Assembly: GCA_036583965.1 (NCBI GenBank) | Contig: JAZBQD010000013.1 | Location: 5,062,144-5,126,143, forward strand | Reading direction: 5' to 3' | Source of the DNA: Prunella strophiata | Lineage: Eukaryota > Chordata > Aves > Passeriformes > Prunellidae | Length of the DNA: 64,000 nucleotides | Shown here: in pieces, positions 1 through 12,878 of the stretch | Numbering within the stretch: the stretch's first letter is position 1 | Layout: every line of letters begins with the position of its first letter | Made by a program: the position numbers and the translations under genes | Notes under the pieces: generated by a model | The model's input: only the letters and a program-made list of their open reading frames with translations | What the model was told of the DNA's origin: nothing | Databases searched by the model: none

Positions 1-3000
1 AAACTTAACCACAGATGCCGACAATCAAGAAACAAAGTGAATCATTAAAGGTGTAAAATCAATTTACATAACTGAAACAACATGAAACAACTGCCCTGAA
101 CCTCTCGCTGTCACACTCAAGTGCAATTGCTCCATTGTACTGACTTCAACTATTGCAGTTTTAGCAATCCACAGCAGATTTTATACCAAAATAAAAACTG
201 TACACTCAGTGCTGAACTGCAGAGATTTCAGGGTTTAAAAAAGTAAGTCTAATTATCTCTCATAGTAGAGTGCAGCCAGAATTAGTCACCTGAAGGACAG
301 ACAACGCTCAGAAATATCTACTGTCCTTACTCATGGCTTTTGGGTGCTAAAACTACCAGGAGTAGCACTATTTCTGGTATGCCTGTACCAGATTCTGAAT
401 CTTACTCAGCCAGAAGACGCAGAGTGAAAACAGATGATAAAACAACTTTTTCAAGGAGTAAGAATTCGTTAATTTTCTGAGTTCTGTCATTTCAATTTCA
501 CAGGAGTAGTCGGCAGATCTTTAAAAGTGCAAACATAAAATTCTACCTGCACCTTAAAAGAGCTGAATACTTCACACCCCTCCCTGGCCAATTTGCAGGA
601 CGAGACCTCCCAGCAGCAGCGCGTCTATCGCACAGAGATGATTATCTCAGCATAGTTTACAACCATGTTTAAAGGCAAGCTTCTAAGGAGTTAGTGCTCC
701 ATGGAAAATACTAATATTGTCAGCAGCCTTCGAAAGCCTCGAGCCACTGCTCTGCTGCTTCTTCAGGAGCTGTAACTCACACACTCAGACAAGAAAAGGC
801 ACATTTTTTTGCATGTGCAATGTTGTGATATGTTAATGTCGGTAACAGAGCCTCTCTCTTCGTGCAGAATGGAAGAGCCAGGCTTTAGTACCTAAAATCA
901 CTTTATCGGCCAGCACAGGACTTGCCGGGAGAATGGAGACACAGACCTGTGCCCCTGGGCACAAGCAGCAGCCAAAGCGCTTTTCCTTAGAAACCACTGC
1001 AGGCCCTTTAATGCTTGCAAGCGCTCCCTGACACCGAGGATGTAATGGGCCATAGCTATTTACTGCACAGAACTCCCCATGGCCTCGGCTTTCATGGGTA
1101 AAACTCTGTGCTTAAGGGACTCAGAACCCCCGTGCATGGTCAGAACTATTGATGTATAAATTCTCAACAACTCAGAACTACTGAAGCCCCAGAAGCTGCA
1201 CGGCAGGTCGAGTCTTGCACTTAAAAAATTCATAATCCTCAAATATATGAAAAGCTACAGATTAGTTACACTATAAGAGATCACACCTGCATGAATATTC
1301 AGTATTTAAATTTAAAAATCTAATTTTTGGACTACATCATGAAGTTGACAGAACCTGTAAAAGTCAAAATAAATTCACTCATACACAACAGTGAGCTCTT
1401 TTGCAGTTTGACCCTATCCTAGGCTGAACTGCCAGTATTGTCCCTGCTTTAGGAACTTCATGCAAAATAGGGGAGACAAGAATCAAGTCTGATTTTACAG
1501 GAAAGTTCCCACCACTAGTTCTGAAGTTCTCAATCCTAACTCCCTACCTACTTCCAGGTATACACAGCAGACTAACAGGACCCTATCACAGCTTATATAA
1601 TTTCTCAGAACTATTTTCTGCAAGTATAATTTCACCATTTCAGAATAATTCAGATCACATTGCTTTACACCACTGGATGTAATATAGTGTAGAGTTGGGA
1701 TAATTTTAATCCAGAATTCTTTTGTGTCTGGACATCACCTGTATTCTATTTCCCTGCTCAGTTTCCCTGGGCTACCCCAGCCTGTTATTCCTCCACAATC
1801 CCAGACATGAAAGCACTACACATCCCAGCAGGAGGGCCTGGATGAGGGAATGGAAACCGGCAGCACTCCCCCTCCCTACCCACCACCACAGCTGTATCTA
1901 TGGCCATCCTGCACTCAGCAGAGGCAATGGTTGGGAGGAAGGTGTCCAAAATCCCAGGAAAAGCAGGGAAAAGCAATGTCAACCTTGCAGCCAAGTCCCG
2001 AGGGTCAAGTGTGCCATGAGGTCAGACTGGCTGAGGAGCAGCAGTGGAGTGGAACAGGGAAAAGGGGAAAATCTGAAGTGGTATCAACCCTCAATATTGT
2101 AATTTTCCAAACTGCCTTTCTTAGTACACAGAATTCACATAAATTATATATTAAATGGAAATAAAATACTTCCCTATTAAATTTAACTCTAAGTATATCA
2201 TAAGATATTGCCATAACCATTTTCCTATAATAAATAATGCCTTTAATTCCCAGATATATTAAAGCACTATACTTACTGTAATTATCTCTAATGCTTCTTT
2301 ATCCTACTAAAAAAGTACATCTTACAATTAAGAGCATGTACGTATGTCTGATGCCATAAAAATGAGGAGGAAAAATTAGAAGTGCAGCATTTCACTTCCT
2401 CTCTGCTCTTTGGCTTGCTGATCCAGATTCCACAAGAAAAGTGTTGAAATGACTGGAGCAAGTTACAACTTTAGGATGCATATGGTGACCAATAAAAAAG
2501 CTTGGCAAAACACTAAAAATTAGACTATCCCTGTAAATTCCAAAGTTCCTGACACTTATTATTTAACTAGACTTTGGATTTTGAAGAGTATTTTAAATTC
2601 CTTATCGCAAATTGAAGCCTAGGAAATAGTTTGTCTCTCTACATGATGATTTGTAATGCTTTTAACATTCAAAATTTTCAGCTCCAACCCCCCTCAGCTT
2701 TCCCATGCTCCTGATAGCATTTCCAGGCACAGCCAGCAGAACACAGGTGTTGTGCAGGTTCCAAAACTTGGGAACACCTCTGGCCTGTCCTGGAGGTGTT
2801 TCTGTTACTTTAGTTGAAATATTTCTCATTAGACCCAACAAATGCAACAGTGAACAACACGTGTGAAAAGCATCTTCCAAAACAAAGAACTTTTAGGGGG
2901 ACAATCAAGGACAGATGGAATGTTTCAGTGAGAGAAAGCACAACAGAGCACAAACTACATTTTCCTCCATGGAAGTCAGAGCAGAGGACAAGAGTTTGGA

Positions 3001-6000
3001 CAGGCAGCAAAGCAGGGGGGACAAACTGTGGGTCACTGCTTGCCAGACCATGGGGAGACAAAGCCATGGCTAATGTGATCCCTGTTTGCAGCAATCCCAT
3101 CCTGGGCAGGTGTCAGGCTGGGTGACCTCCAGGAGCCCAGGCTCCTTCTCACCAGAGTGATCTGTCAGGTGGACTGCTCCTTCACTGGGACAGGTTTATG
3201 CACATATGTAGGATAGCTCTGTGTATAAATATATATATTTCTGTATATGTTAACTACCATATCCAAGCCTCTTTACACTCTGGAGAAGGATAACACCTGG
3301 GAGAAGCTTCTGCTTTAACAGGCAGCTCATCCCCTTCTCACTGCCCTGCAACAGAGGGAGAACTTCACCACGTCATTTCTCACCAAAAGAAGCAACTGCT
3401 TTCCTGTAGTTATGTTTTGTTATTTTTTTAAAATAAAATCATCTCCCAAAATATACCATTAATTCTATTAATAGTCTGTCTCTAAAAATCTGGATTCTCA
3501 GGGAAAAAAACTATCAAGAATAGCAGAAAATCCAAAACAAGAAAAACGTGTATCTGGCACTTATAATGGATTACAGTGGAGGTGTTAATCTCACTGCTGG
3601 TGTTCAAACAGAACGGGAATTGATCAACAGCCCTCATATATATAGTTTTTAGGCATTTGTTATTATTTTGTTTTCATAGGTTCAAAAAATGAATAAAACA
3701 TTTGTGCTGATTTTTATATTTATTCTTGCAGATCAGATGCTAAAAGAATGAAAGGCAAATACAATAATTTAGATTTACACGGGAAATTTATAATTTAAAC
3801 ATACATTAATGAGCAGATTAGTCGGCTTGGGATCTTTTTTATTTTCAAGTCAGAGATATTAAGGTCTTCAAAGTGTCCAACGATTTTTATGAAGCCAGCC
3901 ATGTTCTCAAAAAAAAAGATCCATTATAAAAATTTCAAGGAGAGAAGTCACAGCAAAATATCAAAGCAAATACTTCAATAATTTTAGGTCTCCCAGCAGA
4001 GATACTGGAAAGATAATAAGATCTCTGTTCTGCTTCAGTGGCCAAACTGACATATTTTACTTAAAAGAAATATAGGAAGGAAGGAGAGGAGGCAAGTCGA
4101 GGCTGTGTCAGTGCTGCAGAGACAGTTATACCTTTAAGAAATCCAGCCACCCACATTTGATTAATTCAGGTCACACTGCCTTGTGCAGTTTAAAAGCAGA
4201 ATTAGTTTCAAAGAATACATATTTCCTCAGAGCTATGTTACATATTTCCTTTTAATGTATCATATTGCAGCAACAGCTGAAATGAACGTCTAGACATCAA
4301 AAACAAGGCTTTATTCCCACCTACTGCTTTTTTACCTCAGGCATCAGAGCTAATGAAACCCATTATCCAGAACACTGCCCTCAGTTACCACATTGGCCAC
4401 TGCAAATATGAAAAAACACTCTGGGACAGCACCAGTTATTCAGCCATTAAAATTACTGAAAATCAATTTCTTGCTGCACACTGCAGAAATACTGATAGAT
4501 TAAAGCAGGACACATGGGACAAGGAGATTACTTCCAGGGAAGATTACTATGTCAAACTGCTGAGGACAGGGACTTACTCAGCTCCTCAAGATTCAGATTC
4601 AGAGCAGCATGTGCTCCTTCCTAGCCTTTGATATTTTGCCTCCTCGTTGCCATGAAATATGAAGGATGTGGGGTTTTGTCAATGTTTTTAAAACACATGG
4701 CTAAACAACTCCAACAAAATCAGACATAAAATTACTAAAAGCAAGCATTTAATTTTTCATCTGTATTTTTATTAGCATATCCTTAAAACAATATTTCAAA
4801 AACCAACGAGCATTTTGAAGCATCATTTCTCTTAAAAAATTGAGTTAAGAGAGTAACAACACAATGCAATGGTACATTAATTCTGAAAAACTATATTATA
4901 CCCATAAAAATCCAATTAAAGACAACGCCATTGATCGATCATTGCTATACTGCCATTGATCACCTTGTAAAATCTGCGTTTGAAGTCATTAGTGATTAAA
5001 TTGACTTATTACTAAATCAGATTCAACCCACTTAGAGATCTAATTTCCTTGTGCTGGTTATGATCGTAGGGAAATTGTGCTGCTCACTCGTACAGGCTTG
5101 AGAATCCATCTTGGCTCCCTTCCCCAAGTCAGCTCATCACAAAATGAACCAAAACAGTGCAAATGCTCCCCAGAATGATTCATTTGTGTTCTCCTATTTC
5201 CAAACATAAGGAATATTCACTGGACATGCACAGAAGCATTTCCAATCTGTATCCTCCAAAGGTATCCTTAACAGCTTACAGGAAAATCGGAATATTAATG
5301 GAGAGCATGGCTGGAGATTGCTGCTCAGGCACGGCCCGAGTTTGCATCTCAATGCACCACAATTTTCGATATAAAAACCACCACTTGCAAGCAGAGTTGA
5401 CTATGAAACTAAAATTGTTGCACTTCAGAAGGATAAATAAAACCTTCAAAGGCAACAGCTGTTGAATATCACAGGAATACTCCGAGGCTTTAATTGTTGC
5501 GCATTGAAACAGAAATTAGCATAATAGCTATTTATTGAAAAACAGATGGTAGGTAACTATCTGCACTTAGATTGTGTTAGCACTACTTAAAGTAATACTT
5601 TTATCGCTTCCTCAATCCCAGTAGGTACAGAGTTGTTTTTTATAAAATATACATTAAATGTTACATCCTCTCCCTGGCCCACACACTCACATTCCTGAGC
5701 TCCTGCACGGCCTCTCCTGCCTTTCACCAGAGCACACCACAGCCAGATCTTCACAGGGAAGGTTTCTCAGCAGCTTGGTTAACCAGAATTATTATCTCTG
5801 AAATCAGAACGAGCATTTCTGTGCAATTACAGCTCGAGTCTGCTCTCTCTGTAGGAATGCAGATGAGCTGTTCAGAGAGCTGAGCTGTTCGCTCCCGAGA
5901 CAGGACAGATTCCAAACCAAACCATGGATTTGCCATGTGGTTTTTGTTTTGAATGCTTTCTACAATCACCAGAAAGAGTAAAAGGAACAGAAATAAGGCA

Positions 6001-6985
6001 CAATTTTAAGTAGCTTGCACAGTTTCCCAAAGCAAAGCAGGAAGTTGTATGCAGTGGGAAACCTGCTCTCGCATGCCACAAAATCCCTCCAATCCCTGAT
6101 TTACGCTGCTTCATTTGTCCCACCATGTGTTTGTATTAAGCAGTCTTATTTCCAAGCCACTTTATATTTCTTTGCAGAGGTATTTCCTATAAATGAAAAG
6201 CATAACCTGACCATAGTGAAAAGGCACTAAAGGTTTGGGGAGATTTTGACTATCATTTCCTAAAATGTACCAGGCTAAGGATACCAGTAGAAAAGAAGTA
6301 TTTTCTTAACTTTACACTTTGGAGTTTCTAGAATTTCCTCTCACATTTCAGAACTTTTCATTTTCCATTACATCTTCAACTCTTTGGAATAAAGACATTA
6401 GTTTGTCAGAAGAACATAAAAGCAACCCAAAAAACTTTGAAGCAAAATACAATTTTTTGAAAGTATACTATGCTTTTCTAATCCCAGAAACAGCCTGTAC
6501 TCTCCAAACTTGATTTGCTCTCTTCTTTCCCCTTCCAAATCTCCCAAGTTTTCTTCATTTCCATTTGCAGTGACCACCTGGGCCTTGCAGCCAGTGTGAC
6601 CCTCAATTCCACAAATCAGCTGCTTCTGCCTTTTGATCTCCCCAGGTTCACAGACTGTGGAATTCCTGCAGCGGCTGTGCAGCAGGGAGACCTTCCTCAG
6701 CACCATCAATGTGATGAGGAGGATTTGTATTTCTCCTCTCTACACACAACTGGTGTTTACTAGCACTGATGGGACACTGACTGCATTCCCGGTTCCCAGA
6801 GCTCTCTGGAGGTAACGGAATGTACCAGGGCAGTGAGTCTCTCCGGAGAAATCAGAGAGTTCAGCCATCCCCGAGTTACACAGGGCTTGTTCTGAGGAAA
6901 AATGCCGTCCCTATTAATCCCTACTTGGAAAGCGAAAGGAACCCGGAGTCTTCCCTCACTTCCCAAGTATGCAGGACGTCACTGC
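1..6985. other. Intronic stretch, no genes or recognised repeats
   Basis: Mostly AT-rich single-copy sequence. Open frames up to 126 codons (1722-2102) and 103 codons carry no recognisable domain and overlap frames on other strands. Apart from the candidate block at 4915-5070 I see nothing to annotate. Confidence 0.6.
4915..5070. other. Candidate conserved non-coding block
   Basis: This is a complex, repeat-free AT-rich segment with GCCATTGATC twice (4927-4936, 4952-4961), the palindrome TGATCGATCA (4932-4941), GTGATTAAATTGAC and several TTAT/ATTA homeodomain-type words. Such texture is common in deeply conserved enhancers of long developmental-gene introns. The impression is by eye; no alignment was possible. 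Confidence 0.25.
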
Positions 6986-7116
6986 TGGAGCACAGCTCAG
7001 TTCGGAGCGCAGCACCGGGCTCAGCTCTCCCTGCCCTTCCACACGGCTTTGCCTCAGAAACGCCCGCACGGCTCCAGACGGGCGATTCCGCTCAGACTCT
7101 GCAACCCCGTCCCTGC

Positions 7117-7144
7117 TCGTTCCCGTTCCCGATCCCGATCCCAC
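7117..7144. repeat. Short hexamer repeat (CGTTCC/CGATCC)
   Basis: Two copies of CGTTCC are followed by two of CGATCC, differing at one base, giving about four tandem hexamers just ahead of the minisatellite. Confidence 0.7.
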
Positions 7145-7234
7145 CCCGCCCTGCGGCCGTGCCTGCCGGTGATCCACCCGCACAGGCACAGGGAGCTGCG
7201 GCGGCGTGCCAGGGCGATCGCAGGAGCTCCCCCC

Positions 7235-7714
7235 GGCCAAGGGGACATGGACACGAGTCACTGCCGTGCCCGAGGGGACCGGGGGCACACCAGTCACTGC
7301 CGTGCCCGAGGGGACCGGGGGCACACCAGTCACTGCCGTGCCCAAGGGGACGTGGACACCAGTCACTGCCGTGCCCGAGGGGACCGGGGGCACACCAGTC
7401 GCTGCCGTGCCCGAGGGGACCGGGGGCACACGAGTCGCTGCCGTGCCCGAGGGGACCGGGGGCACACCAGTCATTGCCGTGCCCGAGGGGACCGGGGGCA
7501 CACGAGTCGCTGCCGTGCCCGAGGGGACATGGGGCACCAGTCGCTGCCGTGCCCGAGGGGACCGGGGGCACACGAGTCGCTGCCGTGCCCGAGGGGACCG
7601 GGGGCACACCAGTCGCTGCCGTGCCCGGGGGGACCGGGGGCACACCAGTCACTGCCGTGCCCGAGGGGACCGGGGGCACACCAGTCGCTGCCGTGCCCGC
7701 AGTGACCGCCATGG
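7235..7714. repeat. 36-bp GC-rich minisatellite, 12 full copies plus partial ends
   Basis: Full units run from 7261 to 7687, each starting CTGCCGTGCCCGAGGGGACC and ending in CAGTCA or CAGTCG. Two are shortened: the third (7333-7365, 33 bp) and the eighth (7510-7543, 34 bp). Degenerate partial units sit at 7235-7260 and 7688-7714. Ten units are 36 bp and differ at a handful of positions, so the array is probably young and possibly length-polymorphic. The unit has no stop codon in several frames and 36 is divisible by three. That fully explains the long frames seen on both strands here, including a 407-codon frame at 6820-8043. Confidence 0.95.
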
Positions 7715-8209
7715 GGCCGCTTCCCGCGGCCGCCCAGGGAGGGCAGCGCGGCCCCGGCCCGGGGGGCACGGCCAGGGCCAGGGACGAGTCTCCATCCTCA
7801 TCCCGCAGCAAGGCAGTTCGGGCAGCATCCCTCGCTGCTTCACCACTGCTGCGTGCCACAGCCTTTAATCGATACGTCAGGATGACAGCTGGAGGAAAGA
7901 CGAGATCTCCAACACATCCAAGGAGACATTTACGGAGAAATCCCGGGTGTAAGGTGCCCAGTCTCCCCCGGCCCCCGGAGCTCTGCTTCCACCCAGCTGG
8001 GCTCTGCTCTGCGGAACAAGAACTGGGGCGATTTCCACCTTAGCTCTGGGCTGACTTAACCAAGTCAACATTTGGGTTTCCATCAGTTCAAATTTAACTT
8101 TACCCTTCTGCATAAAAATTAAGAACTGTGCTTATTTTTCCTCAGTTCACATTTGCTTTTAGTCCTGTATCACTACTTGCAGTCCCCAGGCTCATATTTT
8201 CTTCATTCC

Positions 8210-8227
8210 TTTTTTTTTTTTTTTTTT
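8210..8227. repeat. Poly(T) tract
   Basis: An uninterrupted run of 18 T. No retrocopy body was recognised beside it. Confidence 0.95.
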
Positions 8228-8787
8228 CCCCAATCTAATGGTTATAGAAATAACAATTTTCATTAGAAAATCTTATTTTCCTTAACTTACTTGTAATACT
8301 ATATTGTGAGAAAACAAGATCTGGATTTAAGTAAGGGATACAGGAAGTATTTTTAGAGCAGTTTCCGGTGTTAAATACACATCATGTTCCCCACACAAAA
8401 TAGCCAAAGGTTATACGTGTGAACTACAACACTAATTCCATTATACATGGAACATATTAGATAAGTCCTCTTCATGTTACTCTTTGAAAATAGGAAAACA
8501 TGTGAATAAATATATATTTTTTCTAGGTTATACATACTTTCAAACTAATGTTTTAAAGCTTATTTTACTACTTGTTTTCCTACCTCCCTGCTGGAGTTCA
8601 TTATATTTTACATAGGAATACATGACAAAATTCACTTTTCATTTTGTGTACTTAAAACCTTACTGCAGCAAAAGTTGAAGGACACAAAAAACCTAAACCC
8701 CAACCAACAATCCCAAAAATACAAAAGTAAGAGTTAGCAGCAGGCAAACCCAAATTTAATATTGCTGGCAGGTTTTTTGAGTAGCAA

Positions 8788-8838
8788 AGTTAAGCAAAGG
8801 TCCCTTCCAATCCAAACCATAACATGATCCTGTAGGTC
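8788..8838 (+). mobile_element. CR1 LINE, extreme 3' tail fragment
   Basis: AAAGGTCCCTTCCAATCCAAACC followed by a degraded ATGATCCTG is the typical avian CR1 3' end in sense orientation. Only the last ~50 bp are recognisable, so this is an old, heavily 5'-truncated insertion. Confidence 0.65.
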
Positions 8839-11617
8839 TTTCCAGACATGACTTTCAGCTTGTGATTTCTATCAATTAGAAAATAAATTTTAGCTTACAA
8901 GGTTTATATACTTCAGAAACAGAGGGTGAGGTTCGAGCAATAGCCAACATCAGTGCAAAAATTGTTACCGTCAGACCTGATGCCTGTAAATAAAATACTT
9001 GGGGAAAATATTTTCAAAAGAAAAGACTCACAGTTTTGAAACTATTTTTGGAAATAAAAAAAACCCTGAAAATGCATTTTAAGTTGAGGTAAGAAGAACA
9101 GTGTAAATGAAGTATCTTTTTATAAATGTGCCAGTGAGAACCTTTTCCCTCATATCGGTGTCTTTTTGGAGAGAACAGGAGCTTTCCAAAACCACAGGCA
9201 CAGAATAAAAATGCAGAACAGACTTCAAAGACAAAACAAGCAAATTTTTGTCATTTTGTTTGTTCTTTAGTCCCCATAAAACATGCCAAAATACTTTGTG
9301 CTCTTCTGTAAGCAAATGTTGACTGGAGTTTGCTACTACTTGAACAGAAGCAAAAGCAAAATAACAGTTTTGTGTTGAGCTCTGCCAGTGAAGGGCCTGA
9401 ACTGGAGGCAGCAGAATGTCAAGCAAGTTTTTAAATCTATTTTTGTCCTTTGAGGAAGCCAGCAGAGGGAGCTGGCTGGGACCCGGTCTGGGCTCTTCAC
9501 CCAGGGGCTGCTTTTTCAATTAAAAAAAGGATCCAAGATCACACAGGCTAAAAATAAAACTTCAGGGGGAAAAAAATCGACCACATGCAATAATAAACAT
9601 TATTGCAGGTTTGGAGTAGGGACAATGTAAGTGCTCCTTTTAAAATAAAACCTTACATATGAAACAGCTTTGAAAGCAGAGAAACTTCCTTGAAAAATAA
9701 TCTGATCAAATGTGTGATCCCTTGGGAAAGGCTCTGGAAGATCCCTGAAAATCCTGATGTCCATTACTTCTGCTGGCTGAACAGATACTTGTCCCAAACA
9801 GGTACCAAAAGCTCAATGTAGGAAAACAACACCTCTGCCTCCCCATCCCTGCCTTTCTAAACAGGGACTACTGCAGATGCTCTTTCAGATGGGGACAGAA
9901 AAACAATTTCTTCAGCAGCACATTCTTATTTATAATAACATGTTTATTTACTCCTGTTTATAAACAGAAGGTATTACAGAGGAAAAATAATGAGGAAGAC
10001 ACAACATGGCATTGGGAATGGAAGAAACAAATTACTGAGGCCTGGAAAGCTGTTCTGAAATAGAGGAGTCCTTGGAATTCCACACAGTAATAAATTAAAC
10101 TACAAGATTTTACCGACTGAGACTACCAAGTACTCAGCTTTTCTCATGGTCTTTAAGGCTGAACATATATACAGCAATTATTAATTTAAAGCCAGTCCTG
10201 CTCTGTAAGATCTCTCCTGTAAGAATGTCTCCCAGGAGAGTTACTGCAAACAAGAATCCAATTGAGCAGGATTCCCTTGGGGATGAACAGGCTCCCAGAG
10301 GAACACCCAGGAATAGAAAGTTGTGATTTAACTTTCTATTCAATCAAAAAAACCACTGCAGCTTCTGACTCCTCCGCACTTGGGACTCCTTCTCAAGATG
10401 ACTTTTATAAAATTTGAGCCAACTGACCACATTTGACCACTACAAAAGAATTCCCCTTCCCAGGGATCCCCTGTGCTCACTGCTGGAGTTCTTTCCCATA
10501 TCCATATTTCAGCAGGAGCCGTCTCCCTCACTGCTGGTTCTGCAATGCAAATGCAATATGTTGTTCACTTTACAGGCTGTTGCCATGGATATTAATGTGA
10601 TGTCATAAATTGTTACATCTTCATTGCAGAAACAAAATGAAAGGGCTTGGAAGCAAGAGAAGAATAAGAACTCATCTAACCAAGCATATTTAAGAATAAG
10701 CAACTGTTGTACAAATCACAAAGAAAAAAAGAGGTACATAAATGTGTATTTTAATTTAGTGCTGTTGAATGTTTCTCTATGTAAGTGCTTCCTAAAAGAT
10801 TCCAAATTCCCTATTGAATTTTTTACTAGACTGTTACCTGCACAGTGGGACCTCCTCAGCAACAGATGGAACAGCTCTTCTGAAATTCAGTTTTTCACCA
10901 CAGTTGGAAATATATTTTTCTGTTGGAAACACCAGTTTCTTTACTCTACTTTAAATTATCAGGCAGTGGCCAACCATCCCAGCTATGCCAACATGCCTTG
11001 CCCCTGCCTTTCCTTTCATTCCAGATAGTTTTTGACTGACCAATTTCATTCATGGCATATGGGCCACAGCCAGTACTTAATTTTCGAAAAATCAGGGTTC
11101 TGGGTTGCCCTAAAAAATTACCAACAAGTATTCCTGAAGTTTTTCCTCTCCAAGGACTCCAGGAATCAACAGTAACAAAATGTTCCTTTGCCTTATTAAA
11201 ACAGTAGCTAAGATTACAAGAACTTAATCTACTTTATCTGTAGATATATACACACAGAGAAAAGAATGATTTAGCTTAGAGAAAAGCAGAATACAGTACA
11301 AAGCACACCCAGTGTTCACAGTCACAGAGGATTTCCCTCATTTTCAATTAGTCAAACTGTCTGGTTTAATCTTTTTCCCAAACAGTTTAGCTTTGCTGAG
11401 AGTGGATTTAACTAAGTCGAAAGACACACAGCAAGTGTCCCTCTCACCAGCTGCATTTCTTGGTGATGGCACCACTCCCATGGCAGCTGCACTGGTGCAT
11501 CAGGTGTTTTGGGACAATCTGAACTCAGGCAACACAGGGTCACCTGTACTCTGTGTTTCAAATCCTGCTTTTAATTCAAGAGCTTAAAGGGCAAAACAGC
11601 CTCCAAATGACATCCCC

Positions 11618-11782
11618 CAGTCACCCATCTATCCCTGTCCTCTGGCAGTGGGAAGCCATTCCCTATTTCCTGTCCCTCCATCCCTTGTCCTAAGGCCCCC
11701 TCCAGCTCTCCTGGAGCCCCTTTAGGCCCTGGAAGGCTGTTATAAGGTTTCCAGAGAAACCAAGGCTGCAGATCCCCATTAA
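11618..11782 (-). mobile_element. CR1 LINE fragment (3' region, antisense on + strand)
   Basis: The plus strand shows the antisense CR1 pattern: CCTTGTCCTAAGGCCC, then CTCCAGCTCTCCTGGAGCC, CCCTTTAGGCCCTGGAAGG, CTGTTATAAGGTTTCC. The order matches the antisense of the region just 5' of the CR1 tail. No coding capacity remains. Confidence 0.75.
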
Positions 11783-12654
11783 TTGCTGACTTCTGAAATA
11801 CTTCTTGATTGGAACAGTTTAATCCAATCCCCAGACCCAGTGAGTCTCTATTCTGGGGGAGCCACCCAACACAGAAACTCTGCCATGGCCCCCTGCTCTG
11901 AACAGATAAGCAATAGCTACTATCTGAGCAGTAATATTGAGAATTTATTACCCTTGAAGGATTTGACTCCTACATTCCTACAGACTGAAAGTCCAGGGTC
12001 AAAGGGCAATAGAAGGTCAACAAGCCCTGCAGGGCAGCTTAACACACCATAGCCCCTGCTGGAACACTGGACAGTGGGATCAGACAGGAGCAGGGGCAGC
12101 ACAGGTGCTGGAAGAACAGCCCTGGGATGCAACATGAAGGGCTTTCATCAAATTCCCCACCCAGAGCACACTCCAGAGCTGCATCCCACAGCTATCCAGG
12201 CAAATCCACCCAAGAACACTGCTCTGCATACAGCACTCTGCAGCTTCTCTCTGAATCAGGAGGGTTCTGTGCATGTAGCCCAGGGGTTCACTGTACAGGA
12301 GAACACAAAATGCTATTTCTAAAATAAAAATAATTATAAATTGAGCTTGTATTAAAAAACCTAATTCTGTTTAAAAACACAGCTATAAGAAGATTACAGC
12401 TCAGCCTACTTAATTTCCCCTAATATTTCAGTAAATAACAACCATGAATTTCTGCATCTCCACAAAAGCCCTTGGCTGTCGTGCAGGAGGAGCCACCCAG
12501 AGAAGTGAACTGGACTGAGACTGAGCTGGACTGTGGGGTGACCCCGTGAGCCCCAGCTCTCAGTGTGCCCTGGGCCAGAGCGTGGCCTGGCAGTGCCCTC
12601 ACTGCACATCAGCCTCACCCCGCACCCACCAGGGCCTGGCCTGCTGTGCTGCGC
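11783..12654. other. Intronic stretch, no features recognised
   Basis: Single-copy sequence between a CR1 fragment and the 16-bp minisatellite. G+C rises toward the minisatellite. No gene or repeat is recognised. Confidence 0.55.
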
Positions 12655-12878
12655 TGGGCACAGCCTGCCCTGGGCACAGCCTGCCCTGGGCACAGCCTCT
12701 CCTGGGCACAGCCTGCCCCAGGTACAGCCTCCTCTGGGCACAGCCTGCCCTGGGCACAGCCTCTCCTGGGCACAGCCTGCCCCAGGTACAGCCTCCTCTG
12801 GGCACAGCCTGCCCTGGGCACAGCCTCTCCTGGGCACAGCCTCCTCTGGGCACAGCCTGCCCCAGGCACAGCCTGCCC
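12655..12878. repeat. 16-bp minisatellite, 14 copies, with 64-bp higher-order period
   Basis: Fourteen consecutive 16-bp units fill this interval. The main unit is TGGGCACAGCCTGCCC; variants end CTCC or CCTC or begin CAGGTA. The blocks 12671-12734 and 12735-12798 are identical four-unit groups (64 bp), showing duplication of a four-unit block. Because 16 is not a multiple of three, each frame cycles through a 16-residue peptide repeat. This explains the apparent repetitive proteins on both strands. Confidence 0.95.

Larger units (their letters stand above)
6990..7800. other. CpG-rich island inside intron 2
   Basis: The region is strikingly richer in G+C and CpG than the flanking AT-rich intron. 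It begins before the minisatellite (GCGGCGTGCC, CGATCG, GCGGCC and similar) and continues past it to about 7760. Each copy of the 36-bp repeat adds three or four CpGs. It could be an unmethylated island or an alternative/antisense promoter, but it may be only a by-product of repeat expansion in GC-rich DNA. No TATA box, exon or recognisable coding sequence was seen. Confidence 0.55.
7880..11617. other. Intronic stretch between the CpG-rich block and a CR1 fragment
   Basis: It contains a poly(T) at 8210 and a CR1 tail near 8790. The rest is single-copy AT-rich sequence. A 146-codon minus-strand frame at 9079-9519 has no recognisable motif. Confidence 0.6.

Noticed and set aside
1722..2164. Overlapping 126- and 104-codon plus-strand frames
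   Set aside because: Two frames are open over the same interval plus one on the other strand. No protein character.
7235..7714. CRISPR-like array (36-bp periodic repeat)
   Set aside because: The units are directly abutting, without unique spacers, in a vertebrate intron. This is a minisatellite.
6820..8043. 407-codon plus-strand frame (and 200+ codon frames in other frames and on the minus strand)
   Set aside because: Produced by the 36-bp stop-free minisatellite, whose unit length is a multiple of three. Several frames are open at once and the 34-bp unit switches the peptide repeat midway, so no selection for a protein is evident.
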